Positions 34,164 to 40,927 of a stretch of DNA of 64,000 bases are shown here, one piece after another. Below the pieces are notes generated by a model that saw only the letters and a list, made by a program, of their open reading frames with translations, was not told where the DNA came from and searched no databases. A program made the translations under genes and the position numbers. Numbering within the stretch: the stretch's first letter is position 1; each line of letters opens with the position of its first letter. This DNA comes from PALSA-968 sp964387075 (GTDB lineage: Bacteria > Bacteroidota > Bacteroidia > B-17B0 > Aurantibacillaceae), in NCBI GenBank assembly GCA_964387075.1, contig CAYLVB010000003.1:310001-374000 (forward strand). Reading direction: 5' to 3'.

Positions 34164-34772
34164 TTACGACTGCTTGCGGTTGTTCAGTTCGTCGCGGATC
34201 TTGGAAGCGAGTTCGTATTGCTCGTCGTCCAATGCAGTTTGCAGCATGGTCTTAAGCTCTTCGGTGCTTTTGTTGTGGTATTCGTTATCGTCGCTTCCGC
34301 CTGTTTTCATGGCGTGCTCTTCGGCGGCTTCAGCTTCCGAGCTGGCTGTGCCCGAAGCGTCGTCCTCTAAAATGATGCCGGCGGTAGAAAGAATGAACTC
34401 GTAAGTGAATACGGGGCAGGAGAAACGTACGGCAAGCGCGATAGCGTCGCTGGTGCGGGCGTCTATTTCGTAATCCTGGGTGCCGTCGTTGCAAATAAGT
34501 TTTGCGTAGAAAATACCTTCCACCAAATTGTAAATGATCACTTCGGTCACATTTACGTTAAAGGTTTCGGCAAAGGTCTTGAAAAGATCGTGAGTGAGTG
34601 GACGGCTCGGGGTCATTTTCTCCAGCTCGATGGCAATGGCCTGGGCCTCAAAAGCGCCGATAATGATAGGCAGCCTGCGCTTTCCGCTCACCTCACCAAG
34701 CACCAGCGCGTAAGCACCTGTTTGTGTTTGACTGTAGCTTAAACCTACTATATCCAGCTGGACCTTTTTCAT
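34164..34772 (-). CDS. Bifunctional nuclease domain (DUF151) + UvrB/C-motif protein
   Basis: 202 residues. The DUF151/BFN domain covers about 1-135 ('VGLSYSQTQTGAYALVLGE', 'LPIIIGAFEAQAIAIELE', 'DARTSDAIALAVRF'). An acidic linker (135-165) leads to a C-terminal UVR motif (about 165-200: 'LKTMLQTALDDEQYELASKIRDELN'). This pairing is conserved in Bacteroidota; BFN domains were described as having DNase/RNase activity in plants, but bacterial function is poorly defined. Follows etfA by 26 nt and so shares the etf transcript. Confidence 0.92.
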   Translation of the reverse strand: MKKVQLDIVGLSYSQTQTGAYALVLGEVSGKRRLPIIIGAFEAQAIAIELEKMTPSRPLTHDLFKTFAETFNVNVTEVIIYNLVEGIFYAKLICNDGTQDYEIDARTSDAIALAVRFSCPVFTYEFILSTAGIILEDDASGTASSEAEAAEEHAMKTGGSDDNEYHNKSTEELKTMLQTALDDEQYELASKIRDELNNRKQS

Positions 34773-34798
34773 TAACGAGCCACCAATTTACGATTTTT

Positions 34799-35779
34799 TT
34801 AATTGCTTGCTTTTAATTTTTTGATGGCCTCCGTAAGCTTGGGAACCACGTCAAAGGCGTCTCCAATGATACCATAATCGGCCGATTTAAAGAAGGGAGC
34901 TTCCTTATCGGTATTGATCACCACAATGGTCTTGCTTCCGTTAACGCCGGCCAGGTGCTGTATGGCCCCTGAAATGCCTATGGCAATGTATAAGTTAGGG
35001 CGAATGGCAATACCGGTTTGCCCTACGTGCTCGTGGTGCGGCCTCCAGTGCATGTCGGCCACGGGGCGCGAGCAGGCGGTTGTGGCACCGATCGCTTTTG
35101 CGAGATCTTCTACAATGGCCCAGTTCTCGGGGCCTTTTAAACCGCGCCCGGCAGAAACTACAAGTTCCGCTTCAGGCAATGGGATCATGCCGGCGGTATC
35201 TGTGGATTTGGTCTCTTTTACAACGATCCTAGAGGAAACAGAGCCGAGGTCTACGGAGAAATCTGTAACGCTTGCATTATTCTCACCCAGTTTTACCGGG
35301 AAAGAATTAGGCATTAAAGAGATGATCTTTACCTCTGAACTAATTGTGTAAACCGCGGTGGCTTTCCCTGAGAAAACGTTCTTTTTTATTTCTAAAGTAT
35401 TTCCATTCACAACAGGATGATCAACAGCGCCTGCAACCAAACCGGCTTTTAGTTTACCCGATAGACGTGGGGCCAGCGCTTTTCCTGTAACATCGAAAGA
35501 GGTGATGATGACTTTAGATCCTTCAGCTTTCGCGGCTTGTTCTACTGCGGCAGCCAGGTAAATTGGATCGTGCGACTTGTATTGATCGCCTTTTACGTTC
35601 AGGATCTTTTTGGCTCCGGCTTTTCCAACTTCTTCGAGATGTGCGCCCTCGGCGTTAAACGCGATGGCCGTTACAGATGTTCCCATCTGTCCTGCAAGAT
35701 GCGCGGCGTAATTAGTGGCTTCAAGCGAAGCTTTTTTTACTTTTCCTTTTCCTGTTTCGATGTATACCAGTACAGACAT
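34799..35779 (-). CDS. etfA: Electron transfer flavoprotein subunit alpha
   Basis: 326 residues. The C-terminal FAD-binding half is clear: 'SAGRGLKGPENW', 'ACSRPVADMHWRPHHEHVGQ' region split by TG, 'PNLYIAIGISGAIQHLAG', 'VVINTDKEAPFFKSADYGI'. The heterodimer takes electrons from acyl-CoA dehydrogenases (one is at 22754) and hands them to ETF-quinone oxidoreductase. 18 nt behind etfB in the operon. Confidence 0.96.
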   Translation of the reverse strand: MSVLVYIETGKGKVKKASLEATNYAAHLAGQMGTSVTAIAFNAEGAHLEEVGKAGAKKILNVKGDQYKSHDPIYLAAAVEQAAKAEGSKVIITSFDVTGKALAPRLSGKLKAGLVAGAVDHPVVNGNTLEIKKNVFSGKATAVYTISSEVKIISLMPNSFPVKLGENNASVTDFSVDLGSVSSRIVVKETKSTDTAGMIPLPEAELVVSAGRGLKGPENWAIVEDLAKAIGATTACSRPVADMHWRPHHEHVGQTGIAIRPNLYIAIGISGAIQHLAGVNGSKTIVVINTDKEAPFFKSADYGIIGDAFDVVPKLTEAIKKLKASN

Positions 35780-35797
35780 GTCTGAAAATATTTTTAA

Positions 35798-36538
35798 TTA
35801 GATAACTTTTGCTTCGTTGTGTAATAAACTCACTAATTCCTCAACATTGGCAGGATCAATGAATTTACAGGTCGTTCTTCCGGCAGTGAGTGCGAAAGAC
35901 TTAATTCCTGTCAAGGCAGAACTACTCGCTTCAACCACTTTAATTGGTTTTGTACGGGCGGCCATAATGCCGCGCATGTTCGGGATACGCTGCTCTGCCA
36001 TTCCCTTCGCACAGGAAATTACCAATGGAACAGTACATTCTACAACCTGCGTTCCGCCATCGATATCATGCTCTACCGTTGCGGTAGTTCCGTTCATTTC
36101 AAGTTTTGTGGCAAGCGAAACAAAGGGCGCGTCCATGATGCCGGCCACCATTCCTCCAACAGAAGAACCGTTGTAATTGATGGTCTCTTTTCCAACCAAA
36201 ATAAGTTCGTAGGCATTCTCCTTTGCGTATTTCGCGATCTCCGAAGCCACAAAGAAAGCATCCGGGCCTTCGGCATTTACACGCACGGCATCATCTGCTC
36301 CTAAAGCAAGTCCTTTGCGAATGGTTGCTTCGCTTTCAGGCAATCCTACGTGAAACAATGTAACTGTACTTGCCTTGCCGCCTTCCTTCAATTCAAGGGC
36401 GCGCACCAAAGCATACCATTCGTCGTAAGGATTGATGATGAACTGCACACCCTGTGTATTGAATTTGGTGTCGCCATCTGTAAAAGCAATTTTGGTGGTG
36501 GTGTCGGGCACATTGCTTATCGCTACAAGTATCTTCAT
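35798..36538 (-). CDS. etfB: Electron transfer flavoprotein subunit beta
   Basis: 246 residues from the ATG at 36538 (MKILVAISNVPDTT). The open frame continues 28 codons upstream, but the -7 box at 36593-36600 and the family start argue for the shorter form. AMP-binding fold with 'VLILVGKETINYNGSSVGG'-type region and the closing 'RIPNMRGIMAARTKPIKV'. First gene of the etfB-etfA-BFN operon, with a 54-nt leader that can form a GC-rich hairpin around CCCTTCGGG. Confidence 0.96.
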   Translation of the reverse strand: MKILVAISNVPDTTTKIAFTDGDTKFNTQGVQFIINPYDEWYALVRALELKEGGKASTVTLFHVGLPESEATIRKGLALGADDAVRVNAEGPDAFFVASEIAKYAKENAYELILVGKETINYNGSSVGGMVAGIMDAPFVSLATKLEMNGTTATVEHDIDGGTQVVECTVPLVISCAKGMAEQRIPNMRGIMAARTKPIKVVEASSSALTGIKSFALTAGRTTCKFIDPANVEELVSLLHNEAKVI

Positions 36539-36592
36539 TTTTTGTTCTTTTTTGTTTTTCCCCCGAAGGGATCCTAAGCGGGATAAGAGGGG

Positions 36593-36600
36593 CAAATTTA
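36593..36600 (-). promoter_or_regulatory. -7 box of the etf operon
   Basis: TAAATTTG on the minus strand, exact TAnnTTTG match; TTTTG lies about 15 bp further upstream. The 54-nt leader contains a CCC-TTCG-GGG hairpin. Confidence 0.55.
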
Positions 36601-36688
36601 ACAAAATAAGCCTTGCTTGCAAACCCGTTTTGGAGGGCCATTTTGGGCCCTTTATCGAGCCTTTTGGCGGCCAGTTAAAAAACGTTAA

Positions 36689-36722
36689 TTGGGTTCAAAG
36701 GCCCCTGTAATCCATAACTTTG
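36689..36722 (+). promoter_or_regulatory. Promoter of the second two-component operon
   Basis: -33 TTG at 36689-36691, 23-bp spacer, -7 TAACTTTG at 36715-36722; the ATG at 36730 follows after 7 nt. Two GTTAA repeats at 36674 and 36684 (10-bp spacing) lie just upstream of the -33, possibly for autoregulation. Confidence 0.6.
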
Positions 36723-36729
36723 CAAGGAT

Positions 36730-38295
36730 ATGATACGGCAAAATTTATCGCTCATTACCACCCTGGTCTCCATGGCCCTGGTGGCGCTGATAGCCGTACA
36801 ATTGTTCTGGATCAAGAACGCCGTCCAGCTTCGCGAAGAGGACTTCAACCAGAAGGTGCATGAGGCCCTGGAAGAGCTGGTGTATGAACTTGAAAAATCC
36901 ACCACCGCGGCCAAGATCAAAAAGAAGATCAAGTTCCACAAACAGGTGGCCACACAGAAAACACTGAGTAACCTTTTTTCGGATTCAACGCAGAGCCAGG
37001 ACAAGATCACGGTGAAGATACTGGAAGAGCTTTCCATTGACTCGAACGGGGTGGTGACCACCTCTATCCAGGAGCGCCAGTACGAAGGAGATTCTACTAC
37101 CAGCATATCGGGATATCCCGCGCAGTTCAATGAGAGCGCTTCTGACCTGGACAAACTGAAAATGGAACTGATCGAAAAAAGAGCCGCCATGTTCAATGAT
37201 ATTTTTGATGAACTGGTGAGCATCAACATTTACAAGGATTATAAACCCAATATCGATACCTTGCTGCTGGATTCACTCTTGAAAGATGTACTCGAACAAA
37301 AAGGGGTTGTTACGGATTATCTCTATACCATCAATGAATTGCCGCGCGCTGATTTTAAACAGTTCGAAAATTCTTCGGTGGCCATCGACACCACCACGCA
37401 ATTCTTCAAGGTGAATCTCTCGCCAAATAATATTTTCATTAAGCCGTTGTACCTCACATTGAATTTTCCGCACCAGCGTAAATACCTGATGAAAACCTTG
37501 TGGCTCACGCTTTCCATGTCGGGCTTGATCATCGTGGTTTTGATCAGCGCGTTCTACTACACCATCCATACTATTCACCGCCAAAAGAAATACACACAGG
37601 TGAAGAATGATTTTATCGGCAACATGACGCACGAGTTTAAAACGCCGATCTCAACCATAGCGCTGGCGGGGGAGATGTTGGGCGACAGCAGCATACACAA
37701 AACACCCGAGAAGGTCGACCGCTTTGTGAAGATGATACAGGAAGAGAATAAGCGGTTAGGAGTTTTGGTAGAAAGTGTTTTACAGACCGCGGTGTTGGAC
37801 AAAGGAGATTTTAAATTGAAGCGCAGCGAGTTCGATCTGCACGAAGTGATCAACTCGGCCATGGAGAAAATACAGTTGCAGGTGGGGCAGAAGCAGGGAC
37901 AGGTGCAGGTGTTTTTGAAAGCGCAGAAGCCGGTTTTGTTTGCCGACAAGGTGCATGTTACCAATATCGTTTACAATTTATTGGATAACGCTTTGAAATA
38001 TTCAAAGGATATACCTGAAATTTCGATCAGCACGCATAATGTCGAAAATGGCATTTTGCTGAGCGTACAGGATAACGGAATAGGGATCAGTAAAGAAAAT
38101 CAGAAAAAAGTATTCGAGCAGTTCTACAGGGTATCTACCGGCAATGTGCACAACATCCGCGGCTTTGGTTTAGGATTAAGTTATGTGAAAGCCATTGTGC
38201 AAAAGCACGGGGGAGAAGTGACCGTTGACAGTGAATTGGGAAAGGGAAGCACCTTTAAAGTGTATTTACCATTTAAAACAGAAATAGCAGTTTAA
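36730..38295 (+). CDS. Sensor histidine kinase (HisKA, two-TM)
   Basis: 521 residues. TM1 about 8-26, periplasmic domain 27-255, TM2 about 256-280, HisKA with phospho-acceptor His301 in 'NMTHEFKTPIST', then HATPase with 'DNALKYSKD' (N), 'VQDNGIGIS' (G1) and 'GFGLGLSYVKAI' (G2). Its partner regulator begins 18 nt later. The pair has the same gene order and strong similarity to the pair at 5972-8249, but lacks the proline tract in the periplasmic part. Signal unknown. Confidence 0.93.
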   Translation: MIRQNLSLITTLVSMALVALIAVQLFWIKNAVQLREEDFNQKVHEALEELVYELEKSTTAAKIKKKIKFHKQVATQKTLSNLFSDSTQSQDKITVKILEELSIDSNGVVTTSIQERQYEGDSTTSISGYPAQFNESASDLDKLKMELIEKRAAMFNDIFDELVSINIYKDYKPNIDTLLLDSLLKDVLEQKGVVTDYLYTINELPRADFKQFENSSVAIDTTTQFFKVNLSPNNIFIKPLYLTLNFPHQRKYLMKTLWLTLSMSGLIIVVLISAFYYTIHTIHRQKKYTQVKNDFIGNMTHEFKTPISTIALAGEMLGDSSIHKTPEKVDRFVKMIQEENKRLGVLVESVLQTAVLDKGDFKLKRSEFDLHEVINSAMEKIQLQVGQKQGQVQVFLKAQKPVLFADKVHVTNIVYNLLDNALKYSKDIPEISISTHNVENGILLSVQDNGIGISKENQKKVFEQFYRVSTGNVHNIRGFGLGLSYVKAIVQKHGGEVTVDSELGKGSTFKVYLPFKTEIAV

Positions 38296-38313
38296 AAATT
38301 AAATAAAAGAACC

Positions 38314-39015
38314 ATGAGCACAGAAAAAACCAAAATACTCTTAGCCGAAGACGACGCCAATCTCGGCACCCTGTTGCAGGAATACCTCGAAGCAAAAGGT
38401 TATTCGGTAAAATTGGCCAAGAACGGCAAAGAAGGCTATGATCTCTTCTGTAAGCAGGACTACGATCTATGCCTGCTGGATGTGATGATGCCCTTAAAGG
38501 ATGGTTTTACATTGGCCAAAGAGATACGCCAGAGCAATAAACAGGTGCCCATCATGTTCCTTACGGCAAAATCGATGAAGGAAGATACCATCGAAGGCTT
38601 TAATGCCGGCGCCGATGATTATATCACCAAGCCTTTCAGCATGGAAGAACTGATGCTGCGTATACAGGCCATTTTGCGCCGCAGCATGAAGACACAGGTG
38701 GTGGATAACGATCAATCTAATTTTACCATCGGCAATTATAAGTTCAATACAGAAAAGCAAACCCTTATTTGCGACGAGCACGAAATGAAGCTTACTACCA
38801 AGGAAGTGCAATTACTGCGCCTGCTGGTGCTCAATAAAAATGAGGTGGTTGACCGCGGCTTTACCTTAAAGACCATTTGGCACGATGATAATTACTTTAA
38901 CAGCCGCAGCATGGATGTGTACATTACCAAACTGCGCAAATACCTGAAGCACGACCCCAAAGTTGAGATCGTGAACGTGCACGGGAAAGGGTTTAAGTTA
39001 TTGGTGAATTCTTAA
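38314..39015 (+). CDS. OmpR/PhoB-family response regulator
   Basis: 233 residues. Receiver with Asp13/Asp14, phospho-acceptor Asp56 (LLDVMMP) and Lys106 (DDYITKP). Winged helix about 135-232 with 'SRSMDVYITKLRKYLKHDP' and 'NVHGKGFKLL'. The recognition-helix segment (RSMDVYITK(I/L)RKYLK) is nearly identical to that of the paralogue at 5972, so the two may bind related sites. Stop codon 1 nt from that of the convergent gene. Confidence 0.94.
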   Translation: MSTEKTKILLAEDDANLGTLLQEYLEAKGYSVKLAKNGKEGYDLFCKQDYDLCLLDVMMPLKDGFTLAKEIRQSNKQVPIMFLTAKSMKEDTIEGFNAGADDYITKPFSMEELMLRIQAILRRSMKTQVVDNDQSNFTIGNYKFNTEKQTLICDEHEMKLTTKEVQLLRLLVLNKNEVVDRGFTLKTIWHDDNYFNSRSMDVYITKLRKYLKHDPKVEIVNVHGKGFKLLVNS

Positions 39016-39016
39016 G

Positions 39017-39820
39017 CTATTCTTTTACCCATTTCCCGGAAAATGATCTTCCGGGCGAACTTAGTGAAATGAAGTAAATGCCGGGAGAAAAACCTTGTGT
39101 GTTTATCTTGCACATTTCTCCATTAAATCGTTCTTCAGCTATCTTTTGCCCAAGGCAGTTAAGAAGCACCAAATGATAGGTAGAGCCGTTGCTCTTCATA
39201 TACAGGTTCAATTCATTTTTCCCGGGGTTCGGAAATACAGAAAGCAAGGCCGGTTGCGCCGAAATAGGCTGCCCGGTCGTGAGGCAGGAAAGGTAATTCC
39301 TTTCCGTAAAAAAAACGTTATTCATTACGACATATTGAGTAGGAGAAAAAAAGACCCTGCAGATCTTGCGAGAATAACTCATGATGTTGGTTACATCAGG
39401 AGTATAAGGCATATTGTTCAGATCTAAAGCGGTTCCGGTATAATTACAGCTCGCATCAACCAGTCCGGAATCATCGTAAATGATCTCGGGAGGCAGGCAT
39501 TCAAAAAATGACATGGCGGCGTTGGCGTAAAAATAATTCACAGAATCCATCTCGTTATAGATCTCCTGTAAAGTAATGGCCGTGCTGCTGTCAACCTTAA
39601 CCATGAGATGAATTTGATATGGGATGGCGTTCATTTGAGACCTTGTTGCTCCGGGGTTATGCAGCAGCGACTTTTTATTTCTAAGCGTGTTGGCCCAGCT
39701 TTGTTTATGCATGGTTCCGCATTCAGCATAAGTAGCCTGGCCCTGTATTTCAAATAGAAATGACAGGCAAACAAGGAAGAAAAGGATACATACCCTCATG
39801 CGATCGATTTTATAATACAA
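39017..39820 (-). CDS. M43 (pappalysin-like) metalloprotease relative lacking the zinc segment, T9SS tail
   Basis: 267 residues. Signal peptide about 8-28. Residues 66-117 match the start of the M43 domain in Bacteroidota ('IPYQIHLMVKV', 'ITLQEIYNEMDSVNYFY', 'MSFFECLP', 'IIYDDS'). Residues 119-178 match its end ('LVDASCNYTGTALDLNNMPYT', 'TNIMSYSRKICRVFF'). The middle portion, with HExxHxxGxxH, is missing; the junction falls at about residue 118 (near 39467) with the frame intact. A type A sorting tail closes the protein (about 195-267: 'VFPNPGKNELNLYM', 'FSPGIYFISL'). Probably non-catalytic: a pseudoenzyme or a decaying gene. Family recognition is from memory of conserved segments. Confidence 0.7.
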   Translation of the reverse strand: MYYKIDRMRVCILFFLVCLSFLFEIQGQATYAECGTMHKQSWANTLRNKKSLLHNPGATRSQMNAIPYQIHLMVKVDSSTAITLQEIYNEMDSVNYFYANAAMSFFECLPPEIIYDDSGLVDASCNYTGTALDLNNMPYTPDVTNIMSYSRKICRVFFSPTQYVVMNNVFFTERNYLSCLTTGQPISAQPALLSVFPNPGKNELNLYMKSNGSTYHLVLLNCLGQKIAEERFNGEMCKINTQGFSPGIYFISLSSPGRSFSGKWVKE

Positions 39821-39853
39821 GATAGGGATTTTATCGTATTCCTCGAAAAACGA

Positions 39854-40267
39854 TCACTTAAACAATTTCAAGGCCCTCTCTTCCGCCGCGCGCATTTGTT
39901 TTTGCTGGATGGGGCTTTTGTCCTTGTATCCGCATAAATGCAAAAGGCCATGGGCCATCACACGCAGCAGTTCTTCTTTAAAAGTAATTTTTAATTTTTC
40001 GGCGTTCTCTTTTACGCGATCGGCGCTGATGTAGATCTCGCCGCTGATGTGGGCATCCTCGCTGTAATCAAAAGTAATGATGTCGGTATAGGTATTGTGG
40101 TTGAGGAATTGTTTGTTCATCTTCCACAGCTCTTCATCGCTCACGAAATTATAGGCCAGCGAGCTGATCTTTTTTTTCTGGGAAGAGGCGATCTTGTCCA
40201 GCCATTTTTTGATGGCGGGTTTTGGAGGAGTTTTTACTTTGACTGTGCCGGCGAATACTATTGACAT
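39854..40267 (-). CDS. ybeY: Endoribonuclease YbeY (16S rRNA maturation)
   Basis: 137 residues. The metal motif HGLLHLCGYKD holds His106 and His110; the third position, His in most bacteria (HGxLHLxGYDH), is Asp116. 'TDIITFDYSEDAHISGEIYIS' (61-81) is the conserved region before it. YbeY acts in 16S rRNA 3'-end maturation and ribosome quality control. 192 nt separate it from the upstream gene and hold repeat sequences. The Asp substitution seems common in Bacteroidota from memory. Confidence 0.94.
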   Translation of the reverse strand: MSIVFAGTVKVKTPPKPAIKKWLDKIASSQKKKISSLAYNFVSDEELWKMNKQFLNHNTYTDIITFDYSEDAHISGEIYISADRVKENAEKLKITFKEELLRVMAHGLLHLCGYKDKSPIQQKQMRAAEERALKLFK

Positions 40268-40314
40268 GCGTGGTAAAGATAAGCATTTCGTCTCCGAAGG
40301 ACCCCACCTTCAAC

Positions 40315-40331
40315 CTTTCCCTTTGGGAAAG
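40315..40331. repeat. Short intergenic palindrome
   Basis: CTTTCCC-TTT-GGGAAAG hairpin in the ybeY upstream gap. Confidence 0.6.
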
Positions 40332-40341
40332 TATTATGAAG

Positions 40342-40360
40342 ACTCCCCTTGAAGGGGAGT
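40342..40360. repeat. Short intergenic palindrome
   Basis: ACTCCCCTT-G-AAGGGGAGT, perfect 9-bp arms, 10 bp from the previous hairpin. Similar G/C-rich palindromes are scattered in Bacteroidota genomes; another is at 49283. Confidence 0.65.
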
Positions 40361-40399
40361 AGCTGTTCATTCTCCGAAAAGAGATTTTACAGCAGCAGA

Positions 40400-40431
40400 A
40401 ACCACAGAGAAAACAGCCAAGTAGGCACAGA
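40400..40431 (+). repeat. Dispersed repeat, copy 1
   Basis: Begins AACCACAGAGAAAACAGCCA and continues to a CACAGAG end. The same 20-mer with two changes (AACCGCAAAGAAAACAGCCA) occurs on the minus strand at 49519-49538. Confidence 0.65.
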
Positions 40432-40459
40432 GTGAACAGCCGGGAAAATACAGGAGAAA

Positions 40460-40879
40460 TTAATTCAGATTGAAGGACAGCACCACTTTTTTGCCGTTCT
40501 CTTCAAAGGCCACTTTATCGGCCAGGTGTTTCATTACAAAGAGGCCGCGGCCTTCTTCAGAAACGCTTTCGGGGTGTGTAGGATCGGATACGTGGGCAGG
40601 ATCGAAGCCATTGCCCTGGTCGGCTATGGTAAAGGTTACGCCTTCCGAAGAGGCTTTATAGCTCAACTCTACTGATTTATCGGGGTGGTTTTGGTTACCG
40701 TGTTCAATGGCGTTGTCAACAGCTTCGGTAAGGGCCAGTAAAATGTTCCCAAACTTTTCTTCTTTGATGTTCATTTGCTCGCAAAGGCCTACTACCATGC
40801 GTTCAACGACTCCTTCCGGGTTATTTTGCCTTGTGATTTTCACTTGATTTTCAGCTTGTTGGCTCATTAATTTCTCCAA
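40460..40879 (-). CDS. RsbW/SpoIIAB-like serine kinase (anti-sigma factor type HATPase)
   Basis: 139 residues (135 from an ATG at 40867). A bare GHKL ATPase domain: N-box 'LTEAVDNAIEHGNQNH', G1 'ADQGNGFDP', G2 'GRGLFVMKHLAD'. The lack of a His-containing dimerisation domain and the 'EAVDNAIEHGN' box are typical of the RsbW anti-sigma kinases. Those bind a sigma factor, phosphorylate a STAS antagonist and are countered by a SpoIIE-type phosphatase; such a phosphatase domain is encoded 4 kb upstream on the same strand. No STAS gene or dedicated sigma factor is nearby. 48 nt after DUF4175. Confidence 0.9.
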   Translation of the reverse strand: MEKLMSQQAENQVKITRQNNPEGVVERMVVGLCEQMNIKEEKFGNILLALTEAVDNAIEHGNQNHPDKSVELSYKASSEGVTFTIADQGNGFDPAHVSDPTHPESVSEEGRGLFVMKHLADKVAFEENGKKVVLSFNLN

Positions 40880-40927
40880 AACAGATATTTATACGATAAG
40901 AAAACCAAAAGGTTTCAAAATTGGAAA

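Noticed and set aside
36675..37229. 184-codon minus-strand frame overlapping the histidine kinase start
   Set aside because: It is an antisense shadow; it crosses the promoter of the kinase gene and has no homology signal.
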